DNA from: Gammaproteobacteria bacterium
Lineage (GTDB): Bacteria > Pseudomonadota > Gammaproteobacteria > HTCC5015
Reading direction: 5' to 3'
Length of the DNA stretch: 64,000 nt
Assembly: GCA_013817245.1 (NCBI GenBank)
Contig: JACDDA010000001.1
Span: forward strand, 124,001 to 188,000
A model generated the notes under the pieces. That model was not told the DNA's origin, did no database searches, and saw only the letters and a program-made list of their open reading frames with translations. The position numbers and the translations under genes were made by a program. Below are positions 22,123 to 29,463 of this stretch, in pieces. How positions within the stretch are numbered: position 1 is the stretch's first letter; each line of letters opens with the position of its first letter.

Positions 22123-22337
22123 AACCTGTTACCCGGTATTCAATCCAAGCACAAAAAGCGGGCTGACTCATAAGATATCAGCGACTATCAAACAGGGTCA
22201 TCATTTAAAGCGTAAAAACCAGCCGGAGCATCCTATAGGAGCACCTGACCGGGAAGCCGGAAAATGATGTCGCAATATCTGCGACCTGTAGCCAATCGCG
22301 TAACCGCTGATTGGGAGGCATTTCAACCCCTGGAACG
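22123..22337 (-). promoter_or_regulatory. Structured leader of rplC, possible ribosomal-protein autoregulatory element
   Basis: About 215 nt between the candidate promoter and rplC. Read on the minus strand it can form several hairpins. CCAATC...GATTGG encloses an 11-nt loop; GTCGCA-GATAT-TGCGAC is a 6-bp stem; TCC-TATA-GGA lies inside flanking CCGG pairs and is followed by GGTTTTT; further on is CTGA...TCAG. There is no convincing ORF. This much secondary structure before a ribosomal operon suggests feedback control, as known for the L4-responsive S10 leader of E. coli. I cannot match it to that leader by eye. Confidence 0.45.
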
Positions 22338-22343
22338 GCGCGA

Positions 22344-22372
22344 ATCTTAGCCAGTTCCGATCTTATTTGCAA
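22344..22372 (-). promoter_or_regulatory. Candidate promoter for rplC and downstream S10 operon genes
   Basis: On the minus strand a -35 TTGCAA (22367-22372) is separated by 17 bp from a -10 TAAGAT (22344-22349). The -10 is followed by the GC-rich stretch TCGCGCCG, typical of stringently controlled promoters. It lies inside the rpsJ-rplC gap. Confidence 0.5.
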
Positions 22373-22414
22373 AGGAAAATTACAACTTTTTGCAAAAAAC
22401 TTAAACATTCACAA

Positions 22415-22435
22415 GGGCAGCGGTGAACGCTGCCC
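22415..22435 (-). terminator. Hairpin after rpsJ, possible terminator or attenuator
   Basis: Perfect 8-bp GC-rich stem GGGCAGCG / CGCTGCCC with a 5-nt loop, beginning about 9 bp after the rpsJ stop. It is followed on the transcript by a U-rich stretch that only starts after ~9 nt, so it could be a weak terminator, an mRNA 3'-end stabiliser or a processing site. Confidence 0.55.
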
Positions 22436-22443
22436 GCGTAAAC

Positions 22444-22761
22444 TTAATTCAACTTAATTTGTACGTCTACACCAGCTGCTAAATCCAACTTCATCAAAGC
22501 ATCAACCGTTTTATCAGTAGGCTCAATGATGTCCATCAAACGCTTGTGTGTACGTATTTCGTACTGATCACGCGCATCTTTATCAGCATGAGGTGACACC
22601 AAAATAGTGAAACGCTCTTTCTTAGTCGGCAATGGAATTGGACCATGCACTCGAGCGCCAGTACGTTTTGCGGTTTCCACGATTTCTTGAGCCGAACGAT
22701 CAATTAAACGATGATCGAACGCTTTCAAGCGAATCCGGATAGTTTGAGCTTTCTTTGCCAT
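22444..22761 (-). CDS. rpsJ: 30S ribosomal protein S10
   Basis: 105 residues (E. coli 103), with [20 protein letters not shown] and [20 protein letters not shown]. It is both a 30S head protein and, as NusE, a transcription antitermination factor. It starts only 20 bp after the tuf stop, so it is co-transcribed with tuf. It is separated from rplC by 321 bp, the reverse of the usual spacing. Confidence 0.99.
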   Translation of the reverse strand: MAKKAQTIRIRLKAFDHRLIDRSAQEIVETAKRTGARVHGPIPLPTKKERFTILVSPHADKDARDQYEIRTHKRLMDIIEPTDKTVDALMKLDLAAGVDVQIKLN

Positions 22762-22781
22762 TAATTAAGACTCCGGTTCCC

Positions 22782-23972
22782 TTACAAAATAATTTTCGCA
22801 ACGACACCCGCGCCGACGGTACGACCGCCTTCACGAATAGCAAAGCGCAGACCGTCTTCCATTGCAATTGGGTTGATCAAGGTAATGGTCAATCCAATGT
22901 TGTCGCCGGGCATAACCATTTCAGTGCCAGAAGGCAGGTCAACAGCGCCGGTAACGTCGGTGGTACGGAAGTAGAACTGCGGACGATAGCCGTTAAAGAA
23001 CGGGGTATGACGACCGCCTTCTTCTTTCGATAATACGTACACTTCGGCTTCAAACTTGGTGTGCGGTTTGATGGTGCCGGGTTTGCATAATACTTGACCA
23101 CGTTCAACGTCATCGCGCTTGGTGCCGCGCAATAACACGCCAACGTTGTCACCTGCGCGACCTTCGTCGAGCAGTTTGCGGAACATTTCTACGCCGGTCA
23201 CGATGGTTTTTTGGACGTCGCGGATACCGACGATTTCAATTTCTTCGCCGACTTTAACAATACCGCGATCAATACGACCGGTCACAACGGTGCCACGACC
23301 CGAGATAGAGAAAACGTCTTCGATAGGCATTAAGAACGGTAAATCAACAGCGCGTTCTGGGATCGGGATGTACGAATCCATGGCCGCAACTAAACGTTCA
23401 ATCGCAGGAACACCAATTTCAGAGGTGTCGCCTTCGAGGGCTTTTAACGCAGAGCCGGTCACAATCGGGGTATCGTCGCCAGGGAAGTTGTAGCTGGTGA
23501 GCAGGTCACGCACTTCCATTTCAACGAGTTCGAGTAGTTCGGCGTCATCGACCATGTCGGCTTTGTTTAAGAACACGACAATATAAGGTACGCCGACTTG
23601 GCGAGATAACAGGATGTGTTCACGGGTTTGCGGCATAGGGCCGTCAGCCGCAGAACACACTAAAATAGCGCCGTCCATTTGCGCAGCACCGGTGATCATG
23701 TTTTTAACATAGTCAGCATGGCCGGGGCAGTCTACGTGGGCGTAGTGGCGGTTTTCAGATTCGTATTCAACGTGCGCGGTAGCAATGGTGATACCACGGG
23801 CGCGTTCTTCAGGGGCAGCGTCAATTTGGTCGTAGGCTTTGAATTCACCACCGTATTTCTGCGCCATGACTTTCGTCAATGCGGCAGTTAAGGTGGTTTT
23901 GCCATGATCCACGTGACCAATGGTGCCCACATTGATATGCGGCTTTTTTCTTTCAAATTTACTTTTAGACAT
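22782..23972 (-). CDS. tuf: Elongation factor Tu
   Basis: 396 residues. GTP-binding motifs are GHVDHGKTT (G1), DCPGHADY (G3) and NKAD (G4). It delivers aminoacyl-tRNA to the ribosome. Third codon positions are visibly richer in G/C than in neighbouring genes, as expected for very high expression. Upstream neighbours are tRNA-Thr, tRNA-Gly and tRNA-Tyr (a tufB-type context); downstream is rpsJ (a tufA-type context). rpsL, rpsG and fusA are not adjacent. A second tuf copy elsewhere is likely but unseen. Confidence 0.99.
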   Translation of the reverse strand: MSKSKFERKKPHINVGTIGHVDHGKTTLTAALTKVMAQKYGGEFKAYDQIDAAPEERARGITIATAHVEYESENRHYAHVDCPGHADYVKNMITGAAQMDGAILVCSAADGPMPQTREHILLSRQVGVPYIVVFLNKADMVDDAELLELVEMEVRDLLTSYNFPGDDTPIVTGSALKALEGDTSEIGVPAIERLVAAMDSYIPIPERAVDLPFLMPIEDVFSISGRGTVVTGRIDRGIVKVGEEIEIVGIRDVQKTIVTGVEMFRKLLDEGRAGDNVGVLLRGTKRDDVERGQVLCKPGTIKPHTKFEAEVYVLSKEEGGRHTPFFNGYRPQFYFRTTDVTGAVDLPSGTEMVMPGDNIGLTITLINPIAMEDGLRFAIREGGRTVGAGVVAKIIL

Positions 23973-24126
23973 GACGGCTACCTGCTGCTCTCATTATTTA
24001 AAATTAACTCAAAAAACAAATTTCAAGTTGCTTGCTCTCCGAAGCTTATCTTCAGAGAATTTTTCACAAAGCCACGCGCACTTTTCACAACACTTTCATA
24101 ACGCGAGCACTGCACTAACATCTAAA

Positions 24127-24202
<76 letters not shown>

Positions 24203-24373
24203 CCTGACGGCTTGAGCCGACACGTCAGCTCACCCTCGCTCAGCGGAACTCAGCGTAGGCTGGCTCAGCTTGCTTCGAGCCATTTGCCTTGCTAATCAAA
24301 AACTTACCTCACAACACCCCAGCTCATCGAATCCCTAATAACACGCGGCTATCAGAGAAAAAACGCAGCACAT

Positions 24374-24447
<74 letters not shown>

Positions 24448-24596
24448 TTGGGGCAAAACTCAGGACAACCTACAGCAACAAACAAACTCTGCAACTCGTC
24501 TCTGGCAATACACGTACTTCACCAGATATGTACAACACATTTACAACTTTGCTCTCGGTTCTCCACCGCAACCCTCAAAACTAAGGCTGATCAGAC

Positions 24597-24682
24597 TGGT
24601 GGAGGGGGTAGGATTCGAACCTACGAAGGCATAAGCCGACAAATTTACAGTCTGTTCCCGTTGGCCGCTTGGGTACCCCTCC
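24597..24682 (-). tRNA. tRNA-Tyr(GUA)
   Basis: 86 nt class II tRNA with encoded CCA, acceptor GGAGGGG / CCCCTCC, anticodon GTA in ACTGTAAAT, a long variable arm and T arm GGTTCGAATCC. First tRNA of the cluster, directly behind the promoter at 24699-24727. Confidence 0.98.
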
Positions 24683-24698
24683 GAAAAGCAAGGCGCGG

Positions 24699-24727
24699 AT
24701 TTTGCCCTAGCTAGCACCACACGTCAA
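24699..24727 (-). promoter_or_regulatory. Promoter of the tRNA-Tyr-Gly-Thr-tuf operon
   Basis: Minus strand: -35 TTGACG (24722-24727), 17-bp spacer, -10 CAAAAT (24699-24704), then the GC-rich discriminator CCGCGCC. The layout fits a stringent-type stable RNA promoter and lies 16 bp before tRNA-Tyr. Confidence 0.7.
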
Positions 24728-24963
24728 CAGACAAAATAAAGCAGTCGCTAGACAAAACCTAATGTTTTCAAGCGTTTGTTTAATTTTCTGTATTTAAAAA
24801 TCTATTTGCGATCAAGGCCTGCCGAATCGCGTAGTCGCATCGACCCGTTCACATAGCGACGCGCAGTTTACTCAACATCCGCTAAAAATCCACCGAATGA
24901 TGAGCTAAACGAAGCGCATGATCGGCCGCTAGCCTGACAACACTAATGTTTTGAGGTCATGGC

Positions 24964-25200
24964 ATGTCAGCAATCAATAAAACACCACAAGAAGGCGCGC
25001 AACATTCCATTAACGCCTTACATACTGCACTCATGGGACTTGCAAGTGATTTAGATGCACTCGAAAAAATGGCACTAGCCACACTCGACGGACATCCGCA
25101 CGCCGCCAGCAATTTACTTGAACAATGTTATGACATGAAAGCGCGCGTGCATGATGCGCTGATGGTGATTCAACAATTGAGCGATCAATTTAAAACGTAG
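24964..25200 (+). CDS. Small helical protein of unknown function
   Basis: 78 residues, with GAGGT placed 6-7 bases before ATG at 24964. The sequence is predicted mostly alpha-helical and soluble, without signal peptide or membrane segment. The C-terminal part NLLEQCYDMKARVHDALMVI recurs in a second small ORF at 25818-25967 (NLLQQSYDMKAQINDALRVI). The BLUF gene lies between the two copies. I recognise no family. It is the only larger plus-strand gene in the island. Confidence 0.65.
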   Translation: MSAINKTPQEGAQHSINALHTALMGLASDLDALEKMALATLDGHPHAASNLLEQCYDMKARVHDALMVIQQLSDQFKT

Positions 25201-25217
25201 CAATGCACCACGCTAAA

Positions 25218-25640
25218 CTACGATTTAATTTGCACCGAACGCTGCAATAATTCCAACAACAAATCTAACGCAGAATCTGGCGACATACTGTAGGGATCAA
25301 ATTTTCCATCCGTCGTATATTTAAACAACACTTCTTTATTAAAAATACCTTCACCAATATAACCCATGCGCCACTGACCAAACTGCCGTGACACAATCGG
25401 CTCGTAACGAATCATACAAGCATCTTCATGACGCTTATCCACCAAAATACGCGCATAAGCACGATTCACCGCACGACGCGGCCCTTCCAACAATTGCAAA
25501 AAATACGAACTGCTGAATAACAACACACCCGAAACATTATCGATCATGTTGTTTTGCTCAGATACTCGCAAAATATCCTTGATCACCGTGGCTTCAATAT
25601 TATTAGTCACACGCGAGGTATAAATCAGTCTTACCAACAT
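25218..25640 (-). CDS. BLUF-domain blue-light sensor protein
   Basis: 140 residues from ATG at 25640, chosen because GGAG lies 7 bases upstream; a longer frame to 25709 lacks such a site. A single BLUF domain covers residues 2-95. Flavin-binding and photocycle residues are all present: Tyr7 (LIYTS), Asn35 (DNVSGVLL), Gln49 (FLQLLEG), Trp90 and Met92 (QWRMGYIG). BLUF proteins sense blue light through FAD and act on a partner protein. No output domain is fused; the diguanylate cyclase downstream is one possible partner, by proximity only. Confidence 0.92.
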   Translation of the reverse strand: MLVRLIYTSRVTNNIEATVIKDILRVSEQNNMIDNVSGVLLFSSSYFLQLLEGPRRAVNRAYARILVDKRHEDACMIRYEPIVSRQFGQWRMGYIGEGIFNKEVLFKYTTDGKFDPYSMSPDSALDLLLELLQRSVQIKS

Positions 25641-25737
25641 AGCGATCTCCGAAAAGATAAACGACACAGCCAATCTAATCGGGTTTAGTGAAGAGCACAA
25701 CGTGAACAAAAGCTATACAGCAACACAACTCTCTTGT

Positions 25738-25754
25738 TTGATGCAGGGCATCAA
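25738..25754. promoter_or_regulatory. Perfect inverted repeat upstream of the BLUF gene
   Basis: TTGATGC-AGG-GCATCAA, a 7-bp perfect dyad about 100 bp before the BLUF start and about 65 bp before the 49-residue ORF at 25818. It could be an operator for either gene. No regulator can be named. Confidence 0.3.
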
Positions 25755-25817
25755 TAAGCGCAGCGCATTGCGGACGTATAATTTTTTCAGATTAGATGAA
25801 ACAAAATGATATCCAAC

Positions 25818-25967
25818 ATGCTTTTTTTAATAACAGAACAAAAGCGTTTCGCTCGTCGCTACGCAACTACAGCGATTAATTTATTACAACAATCTTACGA
25901 CATGAAAGCGCAAATCAATGATGCGCTGAGGGTGATTCAAAAATTGAACAAAAATTTGCGGGAGTAA
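25818..25967 (+). CDS. Short paralogue or remnant of the 24964 gene
   Basis: A 49-residue frame from ATG at 25818 to TAA at 25965-25967. Its last ~30 residues (INLLQQSYDMKAQINDALRV and on) align with the end of the 78-residue protein at 24964. The N-terminal half (MLFLITEQKRFARRY) does not match. It is best read as a truncated duplicate that could still be translated. No clear Shine-Dalgarno is visible. The DNA is also clearly similar over about 90 bp. Confidence 0.5.
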   Translation: MLFLITEQKRFARRYATTAINLLQQSYDMKAQINDALRVIQKLNKNLRE

Positions 25968-26109
25968 TTTTAAATCGCAAAAAAAGATATTAGTTAATAC
26001 AAGTTCTTTTCGAAGTGATCGTTAAAGCCGGCCAAGCCACTATCGATCACTGTTGGAATTTGAGAAACAAGCCCCTAACTAGGTGCTCGTTTTATCGGGG
26101 TAAGATCAA

Positions 26110-27450
26110 CTATTTTTCTGTTTTCTCGGATGTATCGTAAAAATACATCCGATTAGAACCGGATTTTTTAGCTTTATACATCGCCTGATCCGCGGCTTGC
26201 AGCAAAGCGACAGGAGAGGATGCGTCCTGAGGGTAAAGCGCGATCCCAATGCTGACGGAAATCTGGACCCGCTGTTGCGCGAGATGAAAGGGCACCGCAA
26301 GTGCATCAATAATAGTCTTGGCTACCAGCTCAACATCCGCGCGCAGCGTAGCGCCGGTGAGAATCACGGTAAATTCATCGCCGCCCAAGCGAGCAACCGT
26401 ATCATTCTCCCGAACACAATCAGTGAGGCGCTTTGCCATCTCAGACAATAATGAGTCCCCCACTTCATGGCCCAGCGAATCATTAACTTCTTTGAAACCA
26501 TCAAGATCCATGAAAAGTACGGAAACAGGTAGGCTACTGCGCTTTGCCTGTTTGACCTCCTGCTCCAGACGATCCAGAAAAAGACGTCTATTCGGCAACC
26601 CGGTTAAAAAGTCATGGTAGGCGTTGTACCAAATTTTTTCTTCGGCAAGCGCCTGCTCGGTAATATCCCGGGAAATGCAGACGGTCGCTTCGGTGTTTTG
26701 ATGCTCATCCAGCACGGGCGCAAGCAGATACTCGAATCTTTCACCCTTTCCAGAAGCAAAAGTGTGAACGAACTTGCCTCGGTAAGTGGACTGATCAGCA
26801 ATCACCTTTTCAAGATTGCGTTGAAAGTCTGAGGCGAACGAAAACCCGAGGTCAAAGGTGGATTTTCCGATTATCGCTCCGGGCTCCAGAGCGAAAAGAT
26901 CGGCAGTGGCCTTGTTGGCATAGATAAATCGGCCTTTGAGATCCAGCACATAAATCGGATCAGGCGATGCGACCAGAATCGCTCCGAACAACCGGGTTTC
27001 CATCTCCTTTACGATCGCATACTGCTCCAGCGATTCGGCAACGGCCTGGTCTATCGCTTCATGAAACCGAGTGAGATCTTCAAGCTGTTGGCCGGCAATC
27101 GTTGGATAAGCTTTCGTCCAGTGGGAAACCACGCTCGCGCGCAAAGCGCGAAACTCGGAAACGGTCTCAACAACGCTGAAGCCACTCGTTTGACGATCGC
27201 CACCGTGCACTTCTGCCCAAGATTCCTCCCCTTCTTTATGCTGACGGCCTTTCGATTTGGCGGCCTGTTGTGATTCACTCTGACGTGAATCGAGATCGTC
27301 AGCAATTTCTAGCAGCATATCTCTGGCGTGGTCGCGCAGCCCGCTCTTACTCATATACTTGGCAGAATGGATGGTTTTAGCAAAGGCTTCCCAATCCTGA
27401 AGAATCGGCTCTATCTCTGCTCGAATAAAATCAGCTAACCGCATATTCAT
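26110..27450 (-). CDS. PAS-GGDEF diguanylate cyclase with RsbRD-like N-terminal domain
   Basis: About 446 residues from ATG at 27450, chosen because AAGGA lies six bases upstream; a frame to 27570 has no such support. Domains in order: an RsbR/RsbRD-type helical sensor (RLADFIRAEIEPILQDWEAF, ~1-150), a PAS domain (SPDPIYVLDLKGRFIYANKA, ~165-280), and GGDEF (~300-446) with the active motif RLGGDEF and an RxxD inhibitory site (REND) five residues before it. It makes cyclic di-GMP from GTP with product feedback. GC content is visibly higher than in flanking genes, suggesting separate origin. No EAL domain. Confidence 0.92.
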   Translation of the reverse strand: MNMRLADFIRAEIEPILQDWEAFAKTIHSAKYMSKSGLRDHARDMLLEIADDLDSRQSESQQAAKSKGRQHKEGEESWAEVHGGDRQTSGFSVVETVSEFRALRASVVSHWTKAYPTIAGQQLEDLTRFHEAIDQAVAESLEQYAIVKEMETRLFGAILVASPDPIYVLDLKGRFIYANKATADLFALEPGAIIGKSTFDLGFSFASDFQRNLEKVIADQSTYRGKFVHTFASGKGERFEYLLAPVLDEHQNTEATVCISRDITEQALAEEKIWYNAYHDFLTGLPNRRLFLDRLEQEVKQAKRSSLPVSVLFMDLDGFKEVNDSLGHEVGDSLLSEMAKRLTDCVRENDTVARLGGDEFTVILTGATLRADVELVAKTIIDALAVPFHLAQQRVQISVSIGIALYPQDASSPVALLQAADQAMYKAKKSGSNRMYFYDTSEKTEK

Positions 27451-27868
27451 CTGCATTCCTTTGTCCCTCAATGAGAATAGCCTTAAAAGGGTCAGCTTAA
27501 AAGCAATGCTTCCCATCCCTTTATTCAGACTAACAAACTCTTTACTTTTTTTTAAATTAAATCGGGGCAAAACAGCTGCTATTTTTTGGCATCTACCAAA
27601 TGATCGGTTAGCGACAATACATGAAAGTAAACTTCCTATACATCATCTATAACTAGGTTTGCTTATCTAAATTCACTTCGAGCGTGCTTAAAAACTCACC
27701 CACCTGAAAATTAGTTTTACTCACCATTTGAAATGGTCGCTTTAATAACACGACCATTTAAATCAAACGCTGCTCGACTTTTAATTGATTCAAGATTTTA
27801 AATTAAAATATTAATTCTCAAATTTGTTAAAGGGATCAGCGCTCATAAATACCCGCATACTGAAAAGC
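27451..27868. other. Gene-free AT-rich spacer
   Basis: 418 bp between the diguanylate cyclase start and the YehS-like gene stop. It is strongly AT-rich with no convincing ORF or RNA. The only notable element is a copy of GTTAAAGGGATCA at 27826-27838, matching 12 of 13 bases with one at 29430-29442. Confidence 0.6.
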
Positions 27869-28399
27869 CTACGTGTTATTTTTTCTATAATGCTTTTCCA
27901 TTCCATCAAGAACATTACGTAGCAATTGATCCAAACATTCTCGATAGTGTTTATGGTCAGGGCGTCGAAATAAGGAGCTCAACTCATGCTTACTTAAAGT
28001 GAACTCACTCAGCTTAAGTATCTCAAGCAAATCATCTGCCTGTAGGTTTAGAGCGATTTTCAACTTCCGCAACACTATGTTGTTGGTCAAAATACGTTCA
28101 GGCTCTGGTGTGTCGTCACCTAAAGCACCTCTATTCTTTATGATCAGTCCATTTAAAAAGCGAGCAAGTTTTTCGTCTTCACACAAAACAAACCCAGCCT
28201 CATCTTCGCGCGCCAACCAAGTAGCCAGCTCTGCCTTATTTCCTTCATGCCCACCCAGTTTAAATAGTGAAAGCATAAGCTGATCGCTAAAATCAAAAAT
28301 ATAGCGCACTCGGCGCAAGATATCGTTATTGTTAATAATTAGTTCTCCTGTGTGATAGGGTTCAATGATAGAAATTTCAATTTGATGCCGCTGGGGCAT
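27869..28399 (-). CDS. YehS-like DUF1456 family protein
   Basis: 176 residues from ATG at 28399. From residue 22 on it aligns with E. coli YehS: NNNDILRRVRYI, WLAREDEAGF, FLNGLIIKNRG, PEPERILTNNIVLRKLKIAL and RRPDHKHYRECLDQLLRN. Two copies of the DUF1456 repeat are present; the molecular function is unknown. The first 21 residues have no counterpart. A strong AGGAG (28345-28349) sits 5 and 8 bases before two in-frame ATT codons exactly where homology begins, so translation may start at AUU. The ATG overlaps the attC-like site at 28396-28456. Confidence 0.85.
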   Translation of the reverse strand: MPQRHQIEISIIEPYHTGELIINNNDILRRVRYIFDFSDQLMLSLFKLGGHEGNKAELATWLAREDEAGFVLCEDEKLARFLNGLIIKNRGALGDDTPEPERILTNNIVLRKLKIALNLQADDLLEILKLSEFTLSKHELSSLFRRPDHKHYRECLDQLLRNVLDGMEKHYRKNNT

Positions 28400-28456
28400 G
28401 ACACTTGAATTCAGCCCGCCTCGATTTTTACGGTCAGGCGCAATGATTGGTTATAC
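28396..28456 (-). other. attC-like recombination site 1
   Basis: 61 bp on the minus strand running from GTATAAC (R''-like, 28450-28456) to GTCATGC (R'-like, 28396-28402). The 3' arm GGCGGGCTGAATTCAAG closely resembles the L' arm of integron attC sites. It aligns without gaps with the site at 28953-29013, 45 of 61 positions identical. The stop codon of the upstream gene lies within the R''-like box, a common cassette arrangement. Confidence 0.6.
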
Positions 28457-28942
28457 AGCTTTTAAACATAATAAATCTTTCTCGTGTTTTTCAGCTTCAC
28501 TAGTAATCTCATTTAAAGTTTCTTCCTTGATTTTTATTAAATCTACCAATGAAAGTATATCTACTTTACTATTGCCAATATACGAAATATTGGATTCATT
28601 TTTCATGGATTTATAATCTTGATTATTCTTAGGAGTTAAAATATCCACGTTACAAAAATTACATTTTATAGGTATTTGTTTTGCTGGTTTTTCAAGTTCA
28701 GAGGATTGCCATTTCACACTTATATGCATATTCGATAATGTGCGTATGACTTTTTCTCCATTTTCCTTTGTTGGATTAATAAGTAAATCTAGATCATTAA
28801 TTTCATCTAACTCTCGACACTTATAATATGCTGCTGCGACACTGCCAATTACTATAAAATCAACACCATTCCTAATCGCCGTTTCAAGGAATTGTTGGTT
28901 ATCACCGCGAATTACCAATCCACCCGTATCGTCGATGTTCAT
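28451..28942 (-). CDS. Nucleotidyltransferase-fold protein, probable cassette gene
   Basis: 163 residues. FIVIGSVAAAYY followed by EINDLDLLINP resembles the GS...DxD-type active site of minimal nucleotidyltransferases (AbiEii/MNT-like). A later acidic residue in CNVDILTP could be the third catalytic aspartate. The gene is AT-rich compared with housekeeping neighbours and is bracketed by two attC-like sites, its stop falling in one of them. There is no antitoxin-like partner next to it. The fold is likely; the activity is unknown. Confidence 0.65.
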   Translation of the reverse strand: MNIDDTGGLVIRGDNQQFLETAIRNGVDFIVIGSVAAAYYKCRELDEINDLDLLINPTKENGEKVIRTLSNMHISVKWQSSELEKPAKQIPIKCNFCNVDILTPKNNQDYKSMKNESNISYIGNSKVDILSLVDLIKIKEETLNEITSEAEKHEKDLLCLKAV

Positions 28943-28952
28943 TATTCAAACC

Positions 28953-29013
28953 GTATAACATGTGAATCCAGCCGGCCGTGCTTTTTACGGTCAGTTGGAA
29001 TGATTAGTTTTTG
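28953..29013 (-). other. attC-like recombination site 2
   Basis: 61 bp on the minus strand from CAAAAAC (R''-like, 29007-29013) to GTTATAC (R'-like, 28953-28959), with 3' arm GGCCGGCTGGATTCACAT. It has the same length as site 1 and shares AATCATT near the start, CTGACCGTAAAAA in the centre and GGCTG.ATTCA in the 3' arm. It begins within the end of the 29004 gene and ends 11 bp before the 28451-28942 start codon. Confidence 0.6.
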
Positions 29014-29396
29014 TTCCACAAGCTAAAAACACCCCGACGAATATAATTTATAGATATGGGAATAACTAAAAGCAATAGAATACTGATAGTATAAATTGCA
29101 ATATCTACTAGCTCTGAAGTGTTAACTCTAACCGATACATTACCCGAAGGTTTATATACACTTTTTAATATCTCTTCTATTCTATATGCATCCGAGTATT
29201 CGTTTTTTGATTGGGCATTTTTTATAGCGGTTAGGAGCTGTTCAGAGGTATATTCTTTTTCCGCATCTTCAATTACAACCCACGACTGTTCCCACGACTC
29301 AACTTTAAGCCATGCAATATATGTATTTGACATCAACACAATTAGCGCCAACAGCAAAAAGAGTAACGTAATTAGATTTATTGCTCGGTCGATCAT
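29004..29396 (-). CDS. Small two-helix membrane protein of unknown function, probable cassette gene
   Basis: 130 residues with a hydrophobic helix near each end (INLITLLFLLLALIVLM at ~7-23, IAIYTISILLLLVIPISINY at ~98-117). A polar segment of about 70 residues between them is rich in Glu and Lys. No family recognised. It is AT-rich. The start lies eight bases after the AGG of GTTAGGT, a heptamer that fits the integron R' consensus (29404-29410), so the recombination box may also supply the ribosome binding site. Confidence 0.6.
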   Translation of the reverse strand: MIDRAINLITLLFLLLALIVLMSNTYIAWLKVESWEQSWVVIEDAEKEYTSEQLLTAIKNAQSKNEYSDAYRIEEILKSVYKPSGNVSVRVNTSELVDIAIYTISILLLLVIPISINYIRRGVFSLWNKN

Positions 29397-29463
29397 ATTG
29401 ATTACCTAACGTTTTGATAAACGAAAAAAGTTAAAGGGGTCACAAACCGTAAAAGCGAGAACA

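Noticed and set aside
27571-27868. An attC site after the YehS-like gene
   Set aside because: AATAAC near the stop could be an R'' fragment, but no paired R' or GGCTGAATTCA-like arm follows.
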